From positions 32,257-96,256 of the forward strand of contig CAYYXR010000005.1 of NCBI GenBank assembly GCA_964475755.1: a stretch of 64,000 bases of DNA, written 5' to 3'. The notes beneath the pieces were generated by a model. The model was not told where the DNA came from and ran no database searches. It saw only the letters and a program-made list of their open reading frames with translations. The stretch is from UBA11612 sp964475755 (lineage in GTDB: Bacteria; Pseudomonadota; Alphaproteobacteria; Rhodospirillales; Rhodospirillaceae). Positions 32,068-40,938 of the stretch are shown in pieces. Position 1 is the first letter of the stretch; the number at the start of each line of letters is the position of its first letter. A program made the position numbers and the translations under genes.

Positions 32068-34119
32068 CTAATCGCGCGTCGCCCCCAAGTGTTGTTTTCG
32101 CGCCTCGACGACTTTATCGGCATCGCGTCCCATAAGCTCTTGATAGTGATGGAATTTCGATTCAAAGGTGCCGATGCCTTGCGAAATGGAGCGGATTTCC
32201 GTCACCAAATCCTGCATCTCGGATTCGGGCATATGGGCCTGAATGATTTCCCAGCCGTCCCAACCTTCGCGGGCATTGAACCCTAGTATTTGCGCACGGC
32301 GCTGCGTGATGGCCCGTTGGACTTTCGATGTGAAGCTTGAAGGAACATAAATCGTGACTTCACAAATCGGTTCCAAAAGAACCGGATCGCAATTGGGCAG
32401 GGCCTCGGTCATGGCCATGCGTCCCGCCGTGCGGAAGGCTTGGTCCGAGCTATCAACGCTGTGGTATTGGCCGTCGAATAATCGCACGCCGACATCGACG
32501 ACATTGAAGCCGAGCGGGCCACGCTGTGTGTTGTCCTTCAACCCGGCTTCGACTGCGGGAATGAAATTCTTCGGCACAACACCGCCGACGATGCTGTCGG
32601 TGAAGTAAAAACCGGTGCCGCGGGGCAGGGGCTTGATTTCCACCTTAATGTCGGCGAATTGGCCGTGGCCGCCCGATTGGCGTTTGTGGCGGGCGTGATG
32701 GGTGATGCCTTTGCGGATCGTCTCGCGGTACGGCACTCGTGGGCGCTCGGTCTGGACGTCCAGGTCGAACTTGCGGCGCAAGCGCTCCAACGCCAACTGA
32801 AGATGAACATCGCCCTGTCCACTCAGGTGCAGCTCCGAAAGCTCGGTGATTTGTCTGACGCTGAGCGAAGGGTCTTCCTCGCAAATCTTGCGGAGGGCAT
32901 CGCCCAGCTTCACATCGTCCTTTCTGTGTTTTGCGGAAATGGCGAGGGTGAACAAGGGCAGCAGTGGCGTCGCCCAGGTTTTCGGCTCCGACGACGAAGA
33001 GTCGTCAAGTATGGTGCCCGCCGGTCCGGCCTCGATCTTGCTCATGGCAAACACATCGCCCGGGGATACGCTGCTGACACGGCCTTTGCCGTTCTTGGGC
33101 TCGGCGCAATCCTGGATATTTGTGACGCGTACCCCTGCGAGCGAACCGCCATCTTTGACCGTTCCGCGCCACACGCGGAACATGGAGAGCTTGCCCACAT
33201 GCGGTGCATATTGAATATCGAAAATCTGCGCGACGGTCTCGCCGGCGGGAATGCCGAGACGGTCTGCCGTGACCGATGCGTCGGGCACCTCATGTCGCAG
33301 GGCCTTCATAAGTCTGCGCACGCCATGGTCATGCTCGCCGGCGCCGATCATGACCGGCACGATCAGGTCCTCCTGCAGGTCTTTCGTGAGGTGCTGATAA
33401 ACCTCGCCTGGTTCCGGCACGATATCTTCAAGGAGCTTTTCAAGCAGCGCGTCGTCGAAGTCCGACAGCTTTTCCAAAAGCTCCCGCCGGTCGTCTTCGG
33501 GCGCACCGCCGGGAACCTCTTCCAGAGGGAAGCGCTCCGAGGGCTGGTCGAGTTTGTAGTGATAGGCCCGCTCGGCCACCAGATCCACATAGCCGGTGAT
33601 CTGCGCATTTTCGATGATGGGGATATGGCGCAGCACCAGCGGCCGGTCCGACTGCGGTTGGGCGGCGGCGATGATCTCGCGCACGGATCCCGACCACGTA
33701 TCCATTTTATTGATGAACAGGAAATGCGGAATGGCGTGGGTGTCCAGGAAGCGGAGCAGGGGGCCGAGACCCAACATCTTGTCCGCTTCCGGTTCGACGA
33801 CCACGACAACCGCGTCGGCGGCGAGAATACCTTGATGGGCTTGGTGGATCAGATCGATCGCGCCCGGGCAGTCCAGCACGACCCAGTCGTCGTCCAGGTA
33901 AGAAAACCGTACGGGGGTAATCTCGGTGGACATCTGCCGGGTACGGGCCTCCGGATTCGTGTCGCTCACCGTGTTCCCATCCGCGACGCGGCCTCGTTTC
34001 GGAATGGCGCCTGCCGCCAGAAGCATGCTTTCTATGAGACTGGTTTTCCCGCTCGATTGCGGGCCTACCAAAGCAACACATCTTGTTCCGCCATTTGATT
34101 TTGAATTTCCGCTCGGCAT
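32068..34119 (-). CDS. Elongation factor G-like protein (EF-G2 type)
   Basis: 683-residue translational GTPase. G1 is ALVGPQSSGKTSLIE, G3 is DCPGAID, G4 is NKMD; then EF-G domains II to V, including GQGDVHLQLALERLRRKFD (domain III) and SGGHGQFADIKVEIKPLPRG (domain IV start). The canonical EF-G G1 HVDHGKTT is replaced by PQSSGKT, as in the second EF-G-like family widespread in alphaproteobacteria and actinobacteria, whose job is unsettled; it is not the essential fusA. Start 34119 is preferred because aagggga lies upstream; earlier in-frame starts have none. Confidence 0.87.
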   Translation of the reverse strand: MPSGNSKSNGGTRCVALVGPQSSGKTSLIESMLLAAGAIPKRGRVADGNTVSDTNPEARTRQMSTEITPVRFSYLDDDWVVLDCPGAIDLIHQAHQGILAADAVVVVVEPEADKMLGLGPLLRFLDTHAIPHFLFINKMDTWSGSVREIIAAAQPQSDRPLVLRHIPIIENAQITGYVDLVAERAYHYKLDQPSERFPLEEVPGGAPEDDRRELLEKLSDFDDALLEKLLEDIVPEPGEVYQHLTKDLQEDLIVPVMIGAGEHDHGVRRLMKALRHEVPDASVTADRLGIPAGETVAQIFDIQYAPHVGKLSMFRVWRGTVKDGGSLAGVRVTNIQDCAEPKNGKGRVSSVSPGDVFAMSKIEAGPAGTILDDSSSSEPKTWATPLLPLFTLAISAKHRKDDVKLGDALRKICEEDPSLSVRQITELSELHLSGQGDVHLQLALERLRRKFDLDVQTERPRVPYRETIRKGITHHARHKRQSGGHGQFADIKVEIKPLPRGTGFYFTDSIVGGVVPKNFIPAVEAGLKDNTQRGPLGFNVVDVGVRLFDGQYHSVDSSDQAFRTAGRMAMTEALPNCDPVLLEPICEVTIYVPSSFTSKVQRAITQRRAQILGFNAREGWDGWEIIQAHMPESEMQDLVTEIRSISQGIGTFESKFHHYQELMGRDADKVVEARKQHLGATRD

Positions 34120-34186
34120 TGCGTTCCCCTTCCGAATTAACATTCCGCGCTCAACCAATATGAGGGCGGCGCTCAGCCTCGATGAT

Positions 34187-34218
34187 GAAAAACAAAAAAG
34201 GGCCAGACGTGGCCCTTT
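34187..34218 (-). terminator. Strong intrinsic terminator without an obvious upstream gene
   Basis: On the minus strand: nine-base stem AAAGGGCCA/TGGCCCTTT, CGTC loop and TTTTTTGTTTTT tract. The nearest annotated minus-strand gene upstream ends 770 nt away at 34988, so it probably ends an unrecognised short transcript. Confidence 0.82.
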
Positions 34219-34551
34219 GCTTATTCAACTCGCCGGCTGATGAAACGAAAACGGTTCAAACACGGCACGTTGCCAATCCTCCTCTGCAACGCGCTTTGTC
34301 TTTGCGCGACACGGCAATGGATATGGTTGAAGTTCGCAACCAGCATCATCGTCCCTGTCTGTTGGCCTTTATTAGGCTCTCTCATGCCCACATACTTTAT
34401 CACCGGAAATGGAGCGGTCCACGCCTTGATGCGCAATTTGCATTTGCGCAGTGCGGTAAAAAGTCTAAGCGGCGGATTTTACTTAAATAAATCTGCACAC
34501 GCGCGAAGTGTTTGGTACACTTCACGCGGAACCAACGGGAGGATTACACGC
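34219..34551. other. Gap of about 330 nt, possible small RNA or mini-ORF on the minus strand
   Basis: No ordinary gene. Minus strand: AGGAGGA at about 34277-34283 precedes, by 8 nt, a 15-codon ORF (34221-34268, GTG start, MPCLNRFRFISRRVE) that runs up to the terminator. Plus strand: an inverted repeat GAAGTGT-TTGGT-ACACTTC at 34505-34523 lies about 30 nt upstream of the next plus-strand start and could be an operator for it. Confidence 0.4.
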
Positions 34552-34966
34552 ATGAATCGCCGCAGATTCCTTGCCTCGTTGCTGACGATGAGCAGCAGCG
34601 CTGCCGCGTTACCGGCGGCGGCTCAGATCATGCCTGAACAGGGCATTCCTTTGCCATTCTTTTGGGTCAAGAGCCGAAAAAATCGCGAGGGAGGCCTGCG
34701 AGCAAGGGCGGCCGGAGTGCCGGTCCGATGTGCGCGCGCAAATGGAATTTGAACGAAGCATTACCGTTATTTTTCCGTGGGCGGCGCTCGGTGTAGCGAT
34801 TCTCGGCGTGTTGTTCTGGCTGCGCGCCCAGGAAAAGAAGAAAGAGGCTCATCGCCGCGCGGCGCGGCGTAAGCACGATCCTGACACATTCCGCAATCTC
34901 GACAAGACCCAAGCCGAAAAGGAACGTGAACGCGAGCGGGAAGAAGCCGAAGACGGGCTGCGCTAA
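34552..34966 (+). pseudogene. Small exported membrane protein gene with apparent frameshift at an A6 run
   Basis: The ATG at 34552, behind gggagga, opens a signal-like N-terminus (MNRRRFLASLLTMSSSAAAL) running to a stop at 34752. The last ~25 codons look like non-coding sequence. The overlapping +1 frame, from about 34683, gives IAREACEQGRPECRSDV, then a hydrophobic helix (ITVIFPWAALGVAILGVLFW) and a charged Lys/Arg/Glu tail ending at 34966. Removing one A of the AAAAAA run at 34677-34682 joins both into a 137-residue protein: signal peptide, short Cys-containing periplasmic part, one membrane segment and coiled-coil-like tail. The second frame alone, from 34742, could also be translated. Family not recognised. 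Mutation, slippage and assembly error remain possible. Confidence 0.55.
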
Positions 34967-34987
34967 CTGCTCGGCGCAACAACAACC

Positions 34988-35692
34988 TTACGGCAAGTGT
35001 GCTTTCAGAAAGGCAGCGCCGATTTGCGCGCCGTTCCCGTCTATGCCGTGTTGTAGACCCGGAATGGCATAGGACTCCACCGATACACCGACCGTCTTCA
35101 GGTTCTTTTCGATTTCAGCCAACGCCTGAATAGGCACGACCGGATCGTCCTCACCGTGAACGAGCGTAACCGGAGGTTTTGTTTTAATTTCCGACGCCAA
35201 TTTATCGGCGCCGGTCAATGCGCCGGAGTAACCGAGAATGCCAGCCAACTGCGTTTCCCGCCGCAGACCAACGTGAAGTGCCATCATCGTGCCCTGTGAA
35301 AACCCGAACAGAACCATCCGGCTGGGTTCAAGATTATGATGCGCTAAAATTTGATCGAGATATGTGTTGAGCGCAGGCGCGGCTTTTTCGGCGCCGTTGA
35401 TCATGTTGTTAAAAGTGGCCCCCATGCGCTCCGGGTCGCGCCGCATCAGATCCGGATCAAAATCGGCAAGGCCGAACCATTGATAGGCCCCGGACATACC
35501 GCCTTCCCAGCCTTGTGGAGCATTGGGCGAATAGAACGCAGCATACGGCACAATACGCGAGAAGAACGGGGCCAGGCCGATGAGGTCCGCGCCGTTGGAG
35601 CCATATCCGTGGAGAAAAACGACAACAGCCGTGGCTGCTTCTCCCGAGGCCGGTTGTGCGCTGGGGCCCGATAATGCGTCGATCTGTGTCAT
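34988..35692 (-). CDS. Alpha/beta hydrolase, phospholipase/carboxylesterase family
   Basis: 234-residue serine hydrolase of the YpfH/acyl-protein-thioesterase group. Oxyanion segment VVFLHGYGSNGADLIGLAP, nucleophile elbow MVLFGFSQGTMMALH (Ser in GFSQG), catalytic Asp in VHGEDDPVVP and His in LQHGIDGNG. No signal peptide: cytoplasmic esterase on short acyl or lysophospholipid esters. Predicted substrate is broad. It is divergent from the SnoaL-like gene at 35843. Confidence 0.9.
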   Translation of the reverse strand: MTQIDALSGPSAQPASGEAATAVVVFLHGYGSNGADLIGLAPFFSRIVPYAAFYSPNAPQGWEGGMSGAYQWFGLADFDPDLMRRDPERMGATFNNMINGAEKAAPALNTYLDQILAHHNLEPSRMVLFGFSQGTMMALHVGLRRETQLAGILGYSGALTGADKLASEIKTKPPVTLVHGEDDPVVPIQALAEIEKNLKTVGVSVESYAIPGLQHGIDGNGAQIGAAFLKAHLP

Positions 35693-35842
35693 GGGAACTC
35701 TTGGCGTTTGAAAACAAATAGTAAATTTGCCGTGGCAGCCTTTTCATGGGCGAATTGGACGAATAAGCTGCTGCAGACTTCTGGATACAAGGAAATGCGC
35801 GCAGATGCCAGCGGTGAGCGCGCCGAAACCGGAAAAACCCCA

Positions 35843-36265
35843 ATGTCCGAACAAGATGCCGTTCTTTTTGCAAACGATGCTTTCTACGCGGCGTTTCACG
35901 AGCGCGACTTTGACGCAATGATTCGAGTTTGGTCCGCGAATCAACCCGTGAGCTGCACCCACCCTGGATGGCAAACACTGGATGGGTTGGAATCTGTGTT
36001 GGAAAGCTGGAACGCAATCCTTACAAATCCGCAGGCGCCCGTAATCAAGTGCCGTGCGCGCCGCGCGGCGATTTACGGCAGCACCGCGGTCGTGACTTGT
36101 ATTGAAGAACTGGAAGCTGAAGGCGACGAACAAGAATTTTTGGCCGCGACAAACATCTTCGTCAAAGAAGGCAGCCTCTGGTTGATGGTGCATCACCAAG
36201 CAGGACCCGTTCACGTTGACATAGAGGTCTTTGAAGGCGAGGAGGAGCCGCCGGCCTTAAACTGA
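35843..36265 (+). CDS. SnoaL-like / NTF2-fold protein
   Basis: About 140-residue cone-shaped NTF2/SnoaL-fold protein. AFYAAFHERDFDAMIRVWSA at the start, GLESVLESWNAILTN in the middle, and beta strands AVVTCIEELE, FLAATNIFVKEGSLWLMVHH. Such domains serve as small enzymes or ligand binders; here no catalytic residues can be assigned. The ATG at 35843 fits the family N-terminus; in-frame ATGs at 35795 and 35708 would add an atypical leader and overlap the divergent promoter region. Confidence 0.75.
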   Translation: MSEQDAVLFANDAFYAAFHERDFDAMIRVWSANQPVSCTHPGWQTLDGLESVLESWNAILTNPQAPVIKCRARRAAIYGSTAVVTCIEELEAEGDEQEFLAATNIFVKEGSLWLMVHHQAGPVHVDIEVFEGEEEPPALN

Positions 36266-36287
36266 ACCCGGCAGATGCCGGTTTGAA
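36266..36287. terminator. Possible terminator between convergent genes
   Basis: CCGGC-AGAT-GCCGG hairpin (36268-36281) followed by TTTGAAATTT, between the SnoaL-like gene (ends 36265) and the helicase gene (ends 36290). The short stem and broken T-run make it a modest candidate. Confidence 0.4.
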
Positions 36288-36289
36288 AT

Positions 36290-37801
36290 TTAATCTTCCT
36301 CGGTTTGATCGCCTGCAGACGATTTGCTGAGTGCTTGCTGCGGCGCGCCTTGCAAAAACGCCGGCGTAAATCCGCCGAACGCGACAGCATCTTCTTTAAT
36401 ATCCATTTCGGCTATGCCGTGGGGATTACGGCGGGTTGTCTTTGCGCGATCATTAGGTCCGCGACGATCACCATGCCGGCCACCCTGATCTTGTTTTTTT
36501 GGTTCTTTACTCTGCTTTTCCTCAGCACGGTTGTTTTGTGTCTGCTCCTGTTGTGCGGCAGGCTTGGTCGCAGGCGCCTTGTCGTCGTGGCCTTTTCGAC
36601 CTCTGCCCTTGGAACGCCGCTGACGGCCGCGGGGCTTGTCGCTGTCCTCGTTCATAGCCTCGCCACTGATCACAAGGTCCGACACTTCCTCCAAGTGCAA
36701 CGGAGGGATGGGCTGCTTGAGCATGTTCTCAACGGCGCTCAGGAGTTTTGCATCGTCTGGAGAGGCGAGGGAATAGGCGTGACCTGTTTTACCGGCACGA
36801 CCCGTGCGCCCGATCCTGTGAATATAGTCTTCAGCATTAACCGGAATATCGAAATTGATGACATGACTTACGTTGGAAATATCCAAACCACGTGCAGCGA
36901 CGTCGGAACAAACAAGCAGTTCGGCTTCGCCCGCTTTGAATTTCGCAAGAGTTTCATTTCGGCGTGATTGCGGCATGTCACCGTGAAGCGCGACAGCGTC
37001 AAATCCGTGCTTGGTGAGAGACTTATAAAGAATATCAACGTCTTTTTTGCGATTGCAGAATATGAAGGCGTTATGAATGTCTTTTGCACGAAGGATTCGC
37101 CGTAAAGCCTCGCGCTTATCCATTTCCTTGACCGTAACAAGGCCTTGTTCAACAGTTGTTGCGGCGGTGGCAGGTAGACTGACCGCTATTTCCTTCGGGT
37201 TCATCAAGAATTTATCGGCGAGCTTTCTGATTTCCTTGTCCATGGTCGCGGAGAAGAACAAGGTTTGACGAATTTTCGGAAGGAGCGTGACGATGCGTTC
37301 GACATCGGGAATAAAGCCCATATCGAGCATGCGGTCGGCTTCGTCGATTACGAGCACTTTGACGTCGTTCAGAAGAATCCTGCCGCGTTCGTAGAGGTCG
37401 AGGAGTCTTCCAGGGGTAGCGATAAGCACGTCAACGCCCCGTTCAAGGGCCTTTTCCTGGTCACCGAATGATTCACCACCGATCAGAAGCGCCATCGAAA
37501 GCGGATGGTACTTTCCGTACTTAATAAAGTTGTCCGAAATTTGGGCGGCGAGTTCCCGTGTCGGGGCGATGATCAATGAGCGCGGCATCCGCGCTTTCGC
37601 CCGGCCGTCGGCCAGAATATCGATCATCGGCATTGTAAATGCGGCTGTTTTACCCGTGCCCGTTTGCGCCACGCCAAGAACATCACGCCCCATGAGTACA
37701 ACAGGGATCGCTTGGGCCTGAATAGGCGTTGGGTTTTGGTATCCGGCGTCTGTGACGCCTTTAAGGGTGTCCGGCGTTAAGCCGAGGTCTGCAAAATCCA
37801 T
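36290..37801 (-). CDS. DEAD-box ATP-dependent RNA helicase
   Basis: 503-residue helicase, probably RhlE-like. Q motif GYQNPTPIQAQAIP, motif I AQTGTGKTAAF, Ia PTRELA, II DEAD (VLVIDEADRMLDMGF), III SAT, then VI HRIGRTGRAG. The C-terminal ~120 residues are a low-complexity Arg/Lys/Gln-rich tail (about 400-470) that would bind RNA, followed by a short conserved end. Roles in ribosome assembly, RNA decay and cold adaptation are typical. Transcribed away from the alpha/beta hydrolase gene at 37977. Confidence 0.94.
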   Translation of the reverse strand: MDFADLGLTPDTLKGVTDAGYQNPTPIQAQAIPVVLMGRDVLGVAQTGTGKTAAFTMPMIDILADGRAKARMPRSLIIAPTRELAAQISDNFIKYGKYHPLSMALLIGGESFGDQEKALERGVDVLIATPGRLLDLYERGRILLNDVKVLVIDEADRMLDMGFIPDVERIVTLLPKIRQTLFFSATMDKEIRKLADKFLMNPKEIAVSLPATAATTVEQGLVTVKEMDKREALRRILRAKDIHNAFIFCNRKKDVDILYKSLTKHGFDAVALHGDMPQSRRNETLAKFKAGEAELLVCSDVAARGLDISNVSHVINFDIPVNAEDYIHRIGRTGRAGKTGHAYSLASPDDAKLLSAVENMLKQPIPPLHLEEVSDLVISGEAMNEDSDKPRGRQRRSKGRGRKGHDDKAPATKPAAQQEQTQNNRAEEKQSKEPKKQDQGGRHGDRRGPNDRAKTTRRNPHGIAEMDIKEDAVAFGGFTPAFLQGAPQQALSKSSAGDQTEED

Positions 37802-37976
37802 CTTCGCGGAAATTCTTCGTCGCGCATCTCAATTGTCCGCCTGCGTGAATAAAAAGATGGCGGTGCGGCGCGATATGTTCACGGCGCGGCATAATAGGTG
37901 TTACTTTGCCGCTGTCAACGGCAGAAACCCAAGGAATCCAGGGGTTTTAGCCGATTTTCGCGCCCGGAGGACCCTT

Positions 37977-38675
37977 ATGGCTCGTTCTGAACACCTTGTC
38001 CTGCTTCCCGGCCTGCTTTGCGATGCCGCCCTCTGGCAGCACCAGATCGAGGGACTTGGCGACCGGTGCCAAATCATGGTGGGAGATCTCACCCGCGGCG
38101 GGTCCATCGCCGATATCGCCGAGGAAATTCTGGACGAGGCCCCAACACGGTTTGCCTTGGCGGGCCTGTCCATGGGCGGATATGTGGCGCAGGAAATCAT
38201 GCGTCAGGCGCCGGATCGGGTCGAGCGTTTAGCGCTGGTTGATACCAAGGCACGCGCGGACACTGTGAAACAGCGCAAGACACGGGAAAGTCTGATCAGG
38301 CTGGCTGATGTCGGAAAATTCAAAGGCGTTACGCCGAAATTGCTTCCCAATCTGATACATCCTAGCCGCATGGACGATCCAGGCGTTGCCGGGGTGGTGA
38401 TGGAGATGGCGGAGCGTGTTGGGCAAGAGGCGTTTAAGCGCCAGCAGACCGCTATCCTGGGTCGCAAGGACGGCCGTGCGGATTTATACGCCGTTCGCGT
38501 ACCCACACTTATTTTGGCGGGGCGGGAAGACCTATTGTGTCCGCCGGAAACCCAAGAGGAAATGGCCGCGCACATTCCCAATGCGCGGCTTGAGCTCCTA
38601 GACGTCTGCGGTCATCTCGCGCCGCTTGAACGGCCGGCCGAGACAAATAAAATTTTCGATGAGTGGCTTGGTTAA
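37977..38675 (+). CDS. Alpha/beta hydrolase
   Basis: 232-residue hydrolase. LVLLPGLLCDAALW oxyanion region, nucleophile elbow FALAGLSMGGYVAQE (Ser in GLSMGG), acid in LILAGREDLLCPPE, His in DVCGHLAPLE. The ATG at 37977 is 6 nt after cggagg and fits; the frame is open upstream, but that reading would run through the helicase promoter. Substrate unknown; these enzymes are often esterases or hydrolases of small aromatic or terpenoid compounds. Convergent with the FKBP gene, 11 nt apart. Confidence 0.88.
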   Translation: MARSEHLVLLPGLLCDAALWQHQIEGLGDRCQIMVGDLTRGGSIADIAEEILDEAPTRFALAGLSMGGYVAQEIMRQAPDRVERLALVDTKARADTVKQRKTRESLIRLADVGKFKGVTPKLLPNLIHPSRMDDPGVAGVVMEMAERVGQEAFKRQQTAILGRKDGRADLYAVRVPTLILAGREDLLCPPETQEEMAAHIPNARLELLDVCGHLAPLERPAETNKIFDEWLG

Positions 38676-38686
38676 TCGCCGTCTAT

Positions 38687-39244
38687 TTAGGCCGGCGTTT
38701 CAACCTCAAGCAGTTCGACCTTGAAGATCAACGTTGATCCCGGAGGAATGGGACCCGCGTTAGCTTCACCATACGCAAGAGATGCGGGGATGGCGAATGT
38801 CCACGTCTCGCCCTTGCGCATCATTGGCACGCCGATCTGCCAGCCTTCGATGACACCGCTCAGGGGGAAGGTCGCCGGCTCACCGCGCATATATGAGCTG
38901 TCGAAGACCCGGCCGTCGATCAGGCGCCCTTCGTAGTGAACGGTAACGCGGCTGCCGGGAGCGGGCTTGGGGGAATCGCCCGAGGCTTCCGTGTCCACAT
39001 GGTATTGAAGACCCTCGGGACTTTCCGACCAGCCGGGCTGTTCGCGGTTATGATTTAAGAACGCATCCTGCGCGGCGCGCCAGACGACTTCCGGCGGCGG
39101 ACCTGATTGCTCCTCCGGTGCGGCATGCGTATCCGTATCCGCAGTTTGCTGCGATTGCATCTGCCGCGGTGCGCCGAAGTAGAGTGCGAGTGCAACCACG
39201 GCAACAATCGCCACCGCCGTCACGAGGATCAAATTGACTTTCAT
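38687..39244 (-). CDS. FKBP-type peptidyl-prolyl cis-trans isomerase, membrane-anchored
   Basis: 185-residue PPIase. The uncleaved or signal-anchor helix VTAVAIVAVVALALYFGA (residues ~8-25) puts it in the periplasm; a low-complexity linker follows, then the FKBP domain (~95-185) with VTVHYEGRLIDGRVFDSSY, VIEGWQIGVPMMRKGETW and SLAYGEANAGPIPPGSTLIF. It assists folding of exported proteins. The short linker lacks the dimerisation helices of FkpA. Start supported by the alignable leader. Confidence 0.9.
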   Translation of the reverse strand: MKVNLILVTAVAIVAVVALALYFGAPRQMQSQQTADTDTHAAPEEQSGPPPEVVWRAAQDAFLNHNREQPGWSESPEGLQYHVDTEASGDSPKPAPGSRVTVHYEGRLIDGRVFDSSYMRGEPATFPLSGVIEGWQIGVPMMRKGETWTFAIPASLAYGEANAGPIPPGSTLIFKVELLEVETPA

Positions 39245-39323
39245 TTGGGTACTGTCCTTAAACCTAATTGCAGTGTTGCAGCCGTTCGGGTTCGAATTGG
39301 CGGTGATCCTAATAAAAGATGAT

Positions 39324-39890
39324 CTAAAACTCTACCAACTCAATCTGGATACCGTCTGGATCGGTGCCAAATATCATCCCTACACCGCCGTTTCCTTCGT
39401 TTGTGCCCCGCTTCACATAGGTATTTTCAAATACGGACCCGCCGTATTCGCGCATCAAGGCCGTCACACGGCCAATGCTGTCGACCCGTACGGAAATGTT
39501 GCACATGCCGATCTGGTGAGTGGGGTGGCCATCCGTGGTGCCCACATATTTAGGGTCGTCGAATTGCCGCAATAAAAGCAGCAACTGGCCCATACGCACA
39601 TGGTGCGCTTTCAAAAAGGCTTCGCCGCCTGTTCCGAAAAAGACACGGGCCGCATTGGGCGGGTGGGAAACAACCTTCCCGGCGTCCTCGAACCCGAGCG
39701 CGTCCACGTAAAACCGAATTGAGCGCTCGATATCGGTCACGTTCAATCCGATGTTTAAAACTGATGGCTGGCCGCCTGGCGGTGTCTGGCCATATGCGCT
39801 TTTGCGCGCGAATGGCCATCCGCTTACCAAGGACGCCAAGCCGGCGGTGCCTGCCAAGGCACCTCGGCGGGAGAAATGGGGGCGTTGCAT
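39324..39890 (-). CDS. Tat-exported VOC (glyoxalase/dioxygenase fold) protein, copy 1
   Basis: 188-residue protein. The twin-arginine signal (SRRGALAGTAGLASLVSG) ends near residue 35, so the folded, probably metal-loaded domain is exported. The VOC domain has INI-like strand LNIGLNVTDIERSIRFYVD, then QLLLLLRQFDDPKYVG, CNISVRVDSI and the final strand QIELVEF. At the first strand the usual metal His is Asn (LNIGLNV), whereas copy 2 has His. 17 nt downstream of copy 2, so the two form an operon. Substrate unknown. Confidence 0.78.
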   Translation of the reverse strand: MQRPHFSRRGALAGTAGLASLVSGWPFARKSAYGQTPPGGQPSVLNIGLNVTDIERSIRFYVDALGFEDAGKVVSHPPNAARVFFGTGGEAFLKAHHVRMGQLLLLLRQFDDPKYVGTTDGHPTHQIGMCNISVRVDSIGRVTALMREYGGSVFENTYVKRGTNEGNGGVGMIFGTDPDGIQIELVEF

Positions 39891-39907
39891 AGTCTTTTGC
39901 CGTTTGC

Positions 39908-40462
39908 TCAGATTTTTACGACTTCAACCCGGGCCCCGTCGGGATCGGCGATGAAGATGACTTCCGGTCCGGGTTGCTCGGGCGTGCCTTCTACCGTTCG
40001 GGTATTTTCGTAAACGGTTCCGCCTAAGCGCCGGGTTGCACTGATCACAGGCTCAATGTCGCTGACCCTCAAGGCAATGTCGCCCCAACCCGGATAGTTG
40101 ACGGGGAGGTCCCGCTTAGGACCCGCGTACTTGGGGTCGTCAAATTGGCGAATGAGAACATTAAGATTGCCGAGGCGCAGGTAGCGGGCCTGAATGTCCA
40201 ACTTTGGAAAGCCGAATATCCGGGCGGCCTGGTTGTCCGGCTTTATCGGCGGCGCGGCTTTGAATCCGAATACCTCGCTGTAAAAGCGGGTCGTACGCTC
40301 CATATCCGTAACGTTCATAGCCACGTGCAGAACGCTGGCTTCCGAACTACTTTCCTGAGCATTCGTGGTCGAGCTTTTGGCTGTGCCAGCGATTGCACCT
40401 ACAATCAACGCCAAGCCGGATTTGAGGGCCGTGCCGAGCGCCGACCGCCGATTGAGTGCCAT
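39908..40462 (-). CDS. Tat-exported VOC protein, copy 2
   Basis: 184-residue paralogue of the downstream gene. Tat-like signal NRRSALGTALKSGLALIVGA; VOC domain with LHVAMNVTDMERTTRFYSEV (His at the metal position), LNVLIRQFDDPKYAG and final RVEVVKI with the conserved Glu. Start 40462 is set by ggagggaggt, 5 nt upstream, and by the signal. Export of VOC proteins is uncommon; most detoxify methylglyoxal or cleave aromatic rings in the cytoplasm. A periplasmic role with a diffusible organic substrate is likely. Confidence 0.78.
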   Translation of the reverse strand: MALNRRSALGTALKSGLALIVGAIAGTAKSSTTNAQESSSEASVLHVAMNVTDMERTTRFYSEVFGFKAAPPIKPDNQAARIFGFPKLDIQARYLRLGNLNVLIRQFDDPKYAGPKRDLPVNYPGWGDIALRVSDIEPVISATRRLGGTVYENTRTVEGTPEQPGPEVIFIADPDGARVEVVKI

Positions 40463-40774
40463 GGATACCTCCCTCCTTAGATTTCGCGAACGTCCAGCAT
40501 TTGAACCGGATTGGGGAGACTTGAATAGTCCGATTTCCAAGGCCTGCCGCGCCTCAGGCGCACCTCCATACTGGTTGTAATTTTATTGCGCGCGAGGATT
40601 ATCGGCCGCCACAAATCCCGGTCAGGCCCGATGGCGGGCCCAATCCGAAGGCCGGACAGGGTATCTGGCGCAAATGGGCCACGGCGGGGTTGCATCCCCC
40701 ATAGGCTTAGGGTACAACCCGCGCGCTCTCGCGGTTGGAGCCTAACCCGCCGCGCACAGATCAAGGTAGTTGTT
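40463..40774. other. Divergent non-coding region upstream of rpmJ
   Basis: 312 nt between the exported VOC gene (leftward) and rpmJ (rightward). I see no gene in it. It must contain both promoters, but no -35/-10 pair was convincing. Confidence 0.5.
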
Positions 40775-40900
40775 ATGAAGATCCGTAATTCCCTGAAGTC
40801 TGCCAAGACGCGTGACAAGAACTGTAAGCTTGTCCGTCGCCGGGGGAGAGTCTTTCTAATCAATAAGAAAAACCCGCGCTTTAAAGCGCGACAAGGCTGA
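40775..40900 (+). CDS. rpmJ: Ribosomal protein L36
   Basis: 41-residue L36 of the large subunit: MKIRNSLKSAKTRDKNCKLV, ending INKKNPRFKARQG. It has a single Cys, so it lacks the zinc ribbon of C+ type L36; this short Cys-poor form is standard in alphaproteobacteria. The ATG at 40775 fits the family start; weak aaggtag ribosome binding site. Isolated from other ribosomal genes, as is usual for this form, and followed by a strong terminator. Confidence 0.95.
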   Translation: MKIRNSLKSAKTRDKNCKLVRRRGRVFLINKKNPRFKARQG

Positions 40901-40938
40901 GCGCGACAAACGCGCTTGCCATTCGGGAGGAACTCACG

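Noticed and set aside
39281..39300. GGGTTCGAATTGG resembles a tRNA T-loop
   Set aside because: No matching acceptor, anticodon or D arms could be folded around it.
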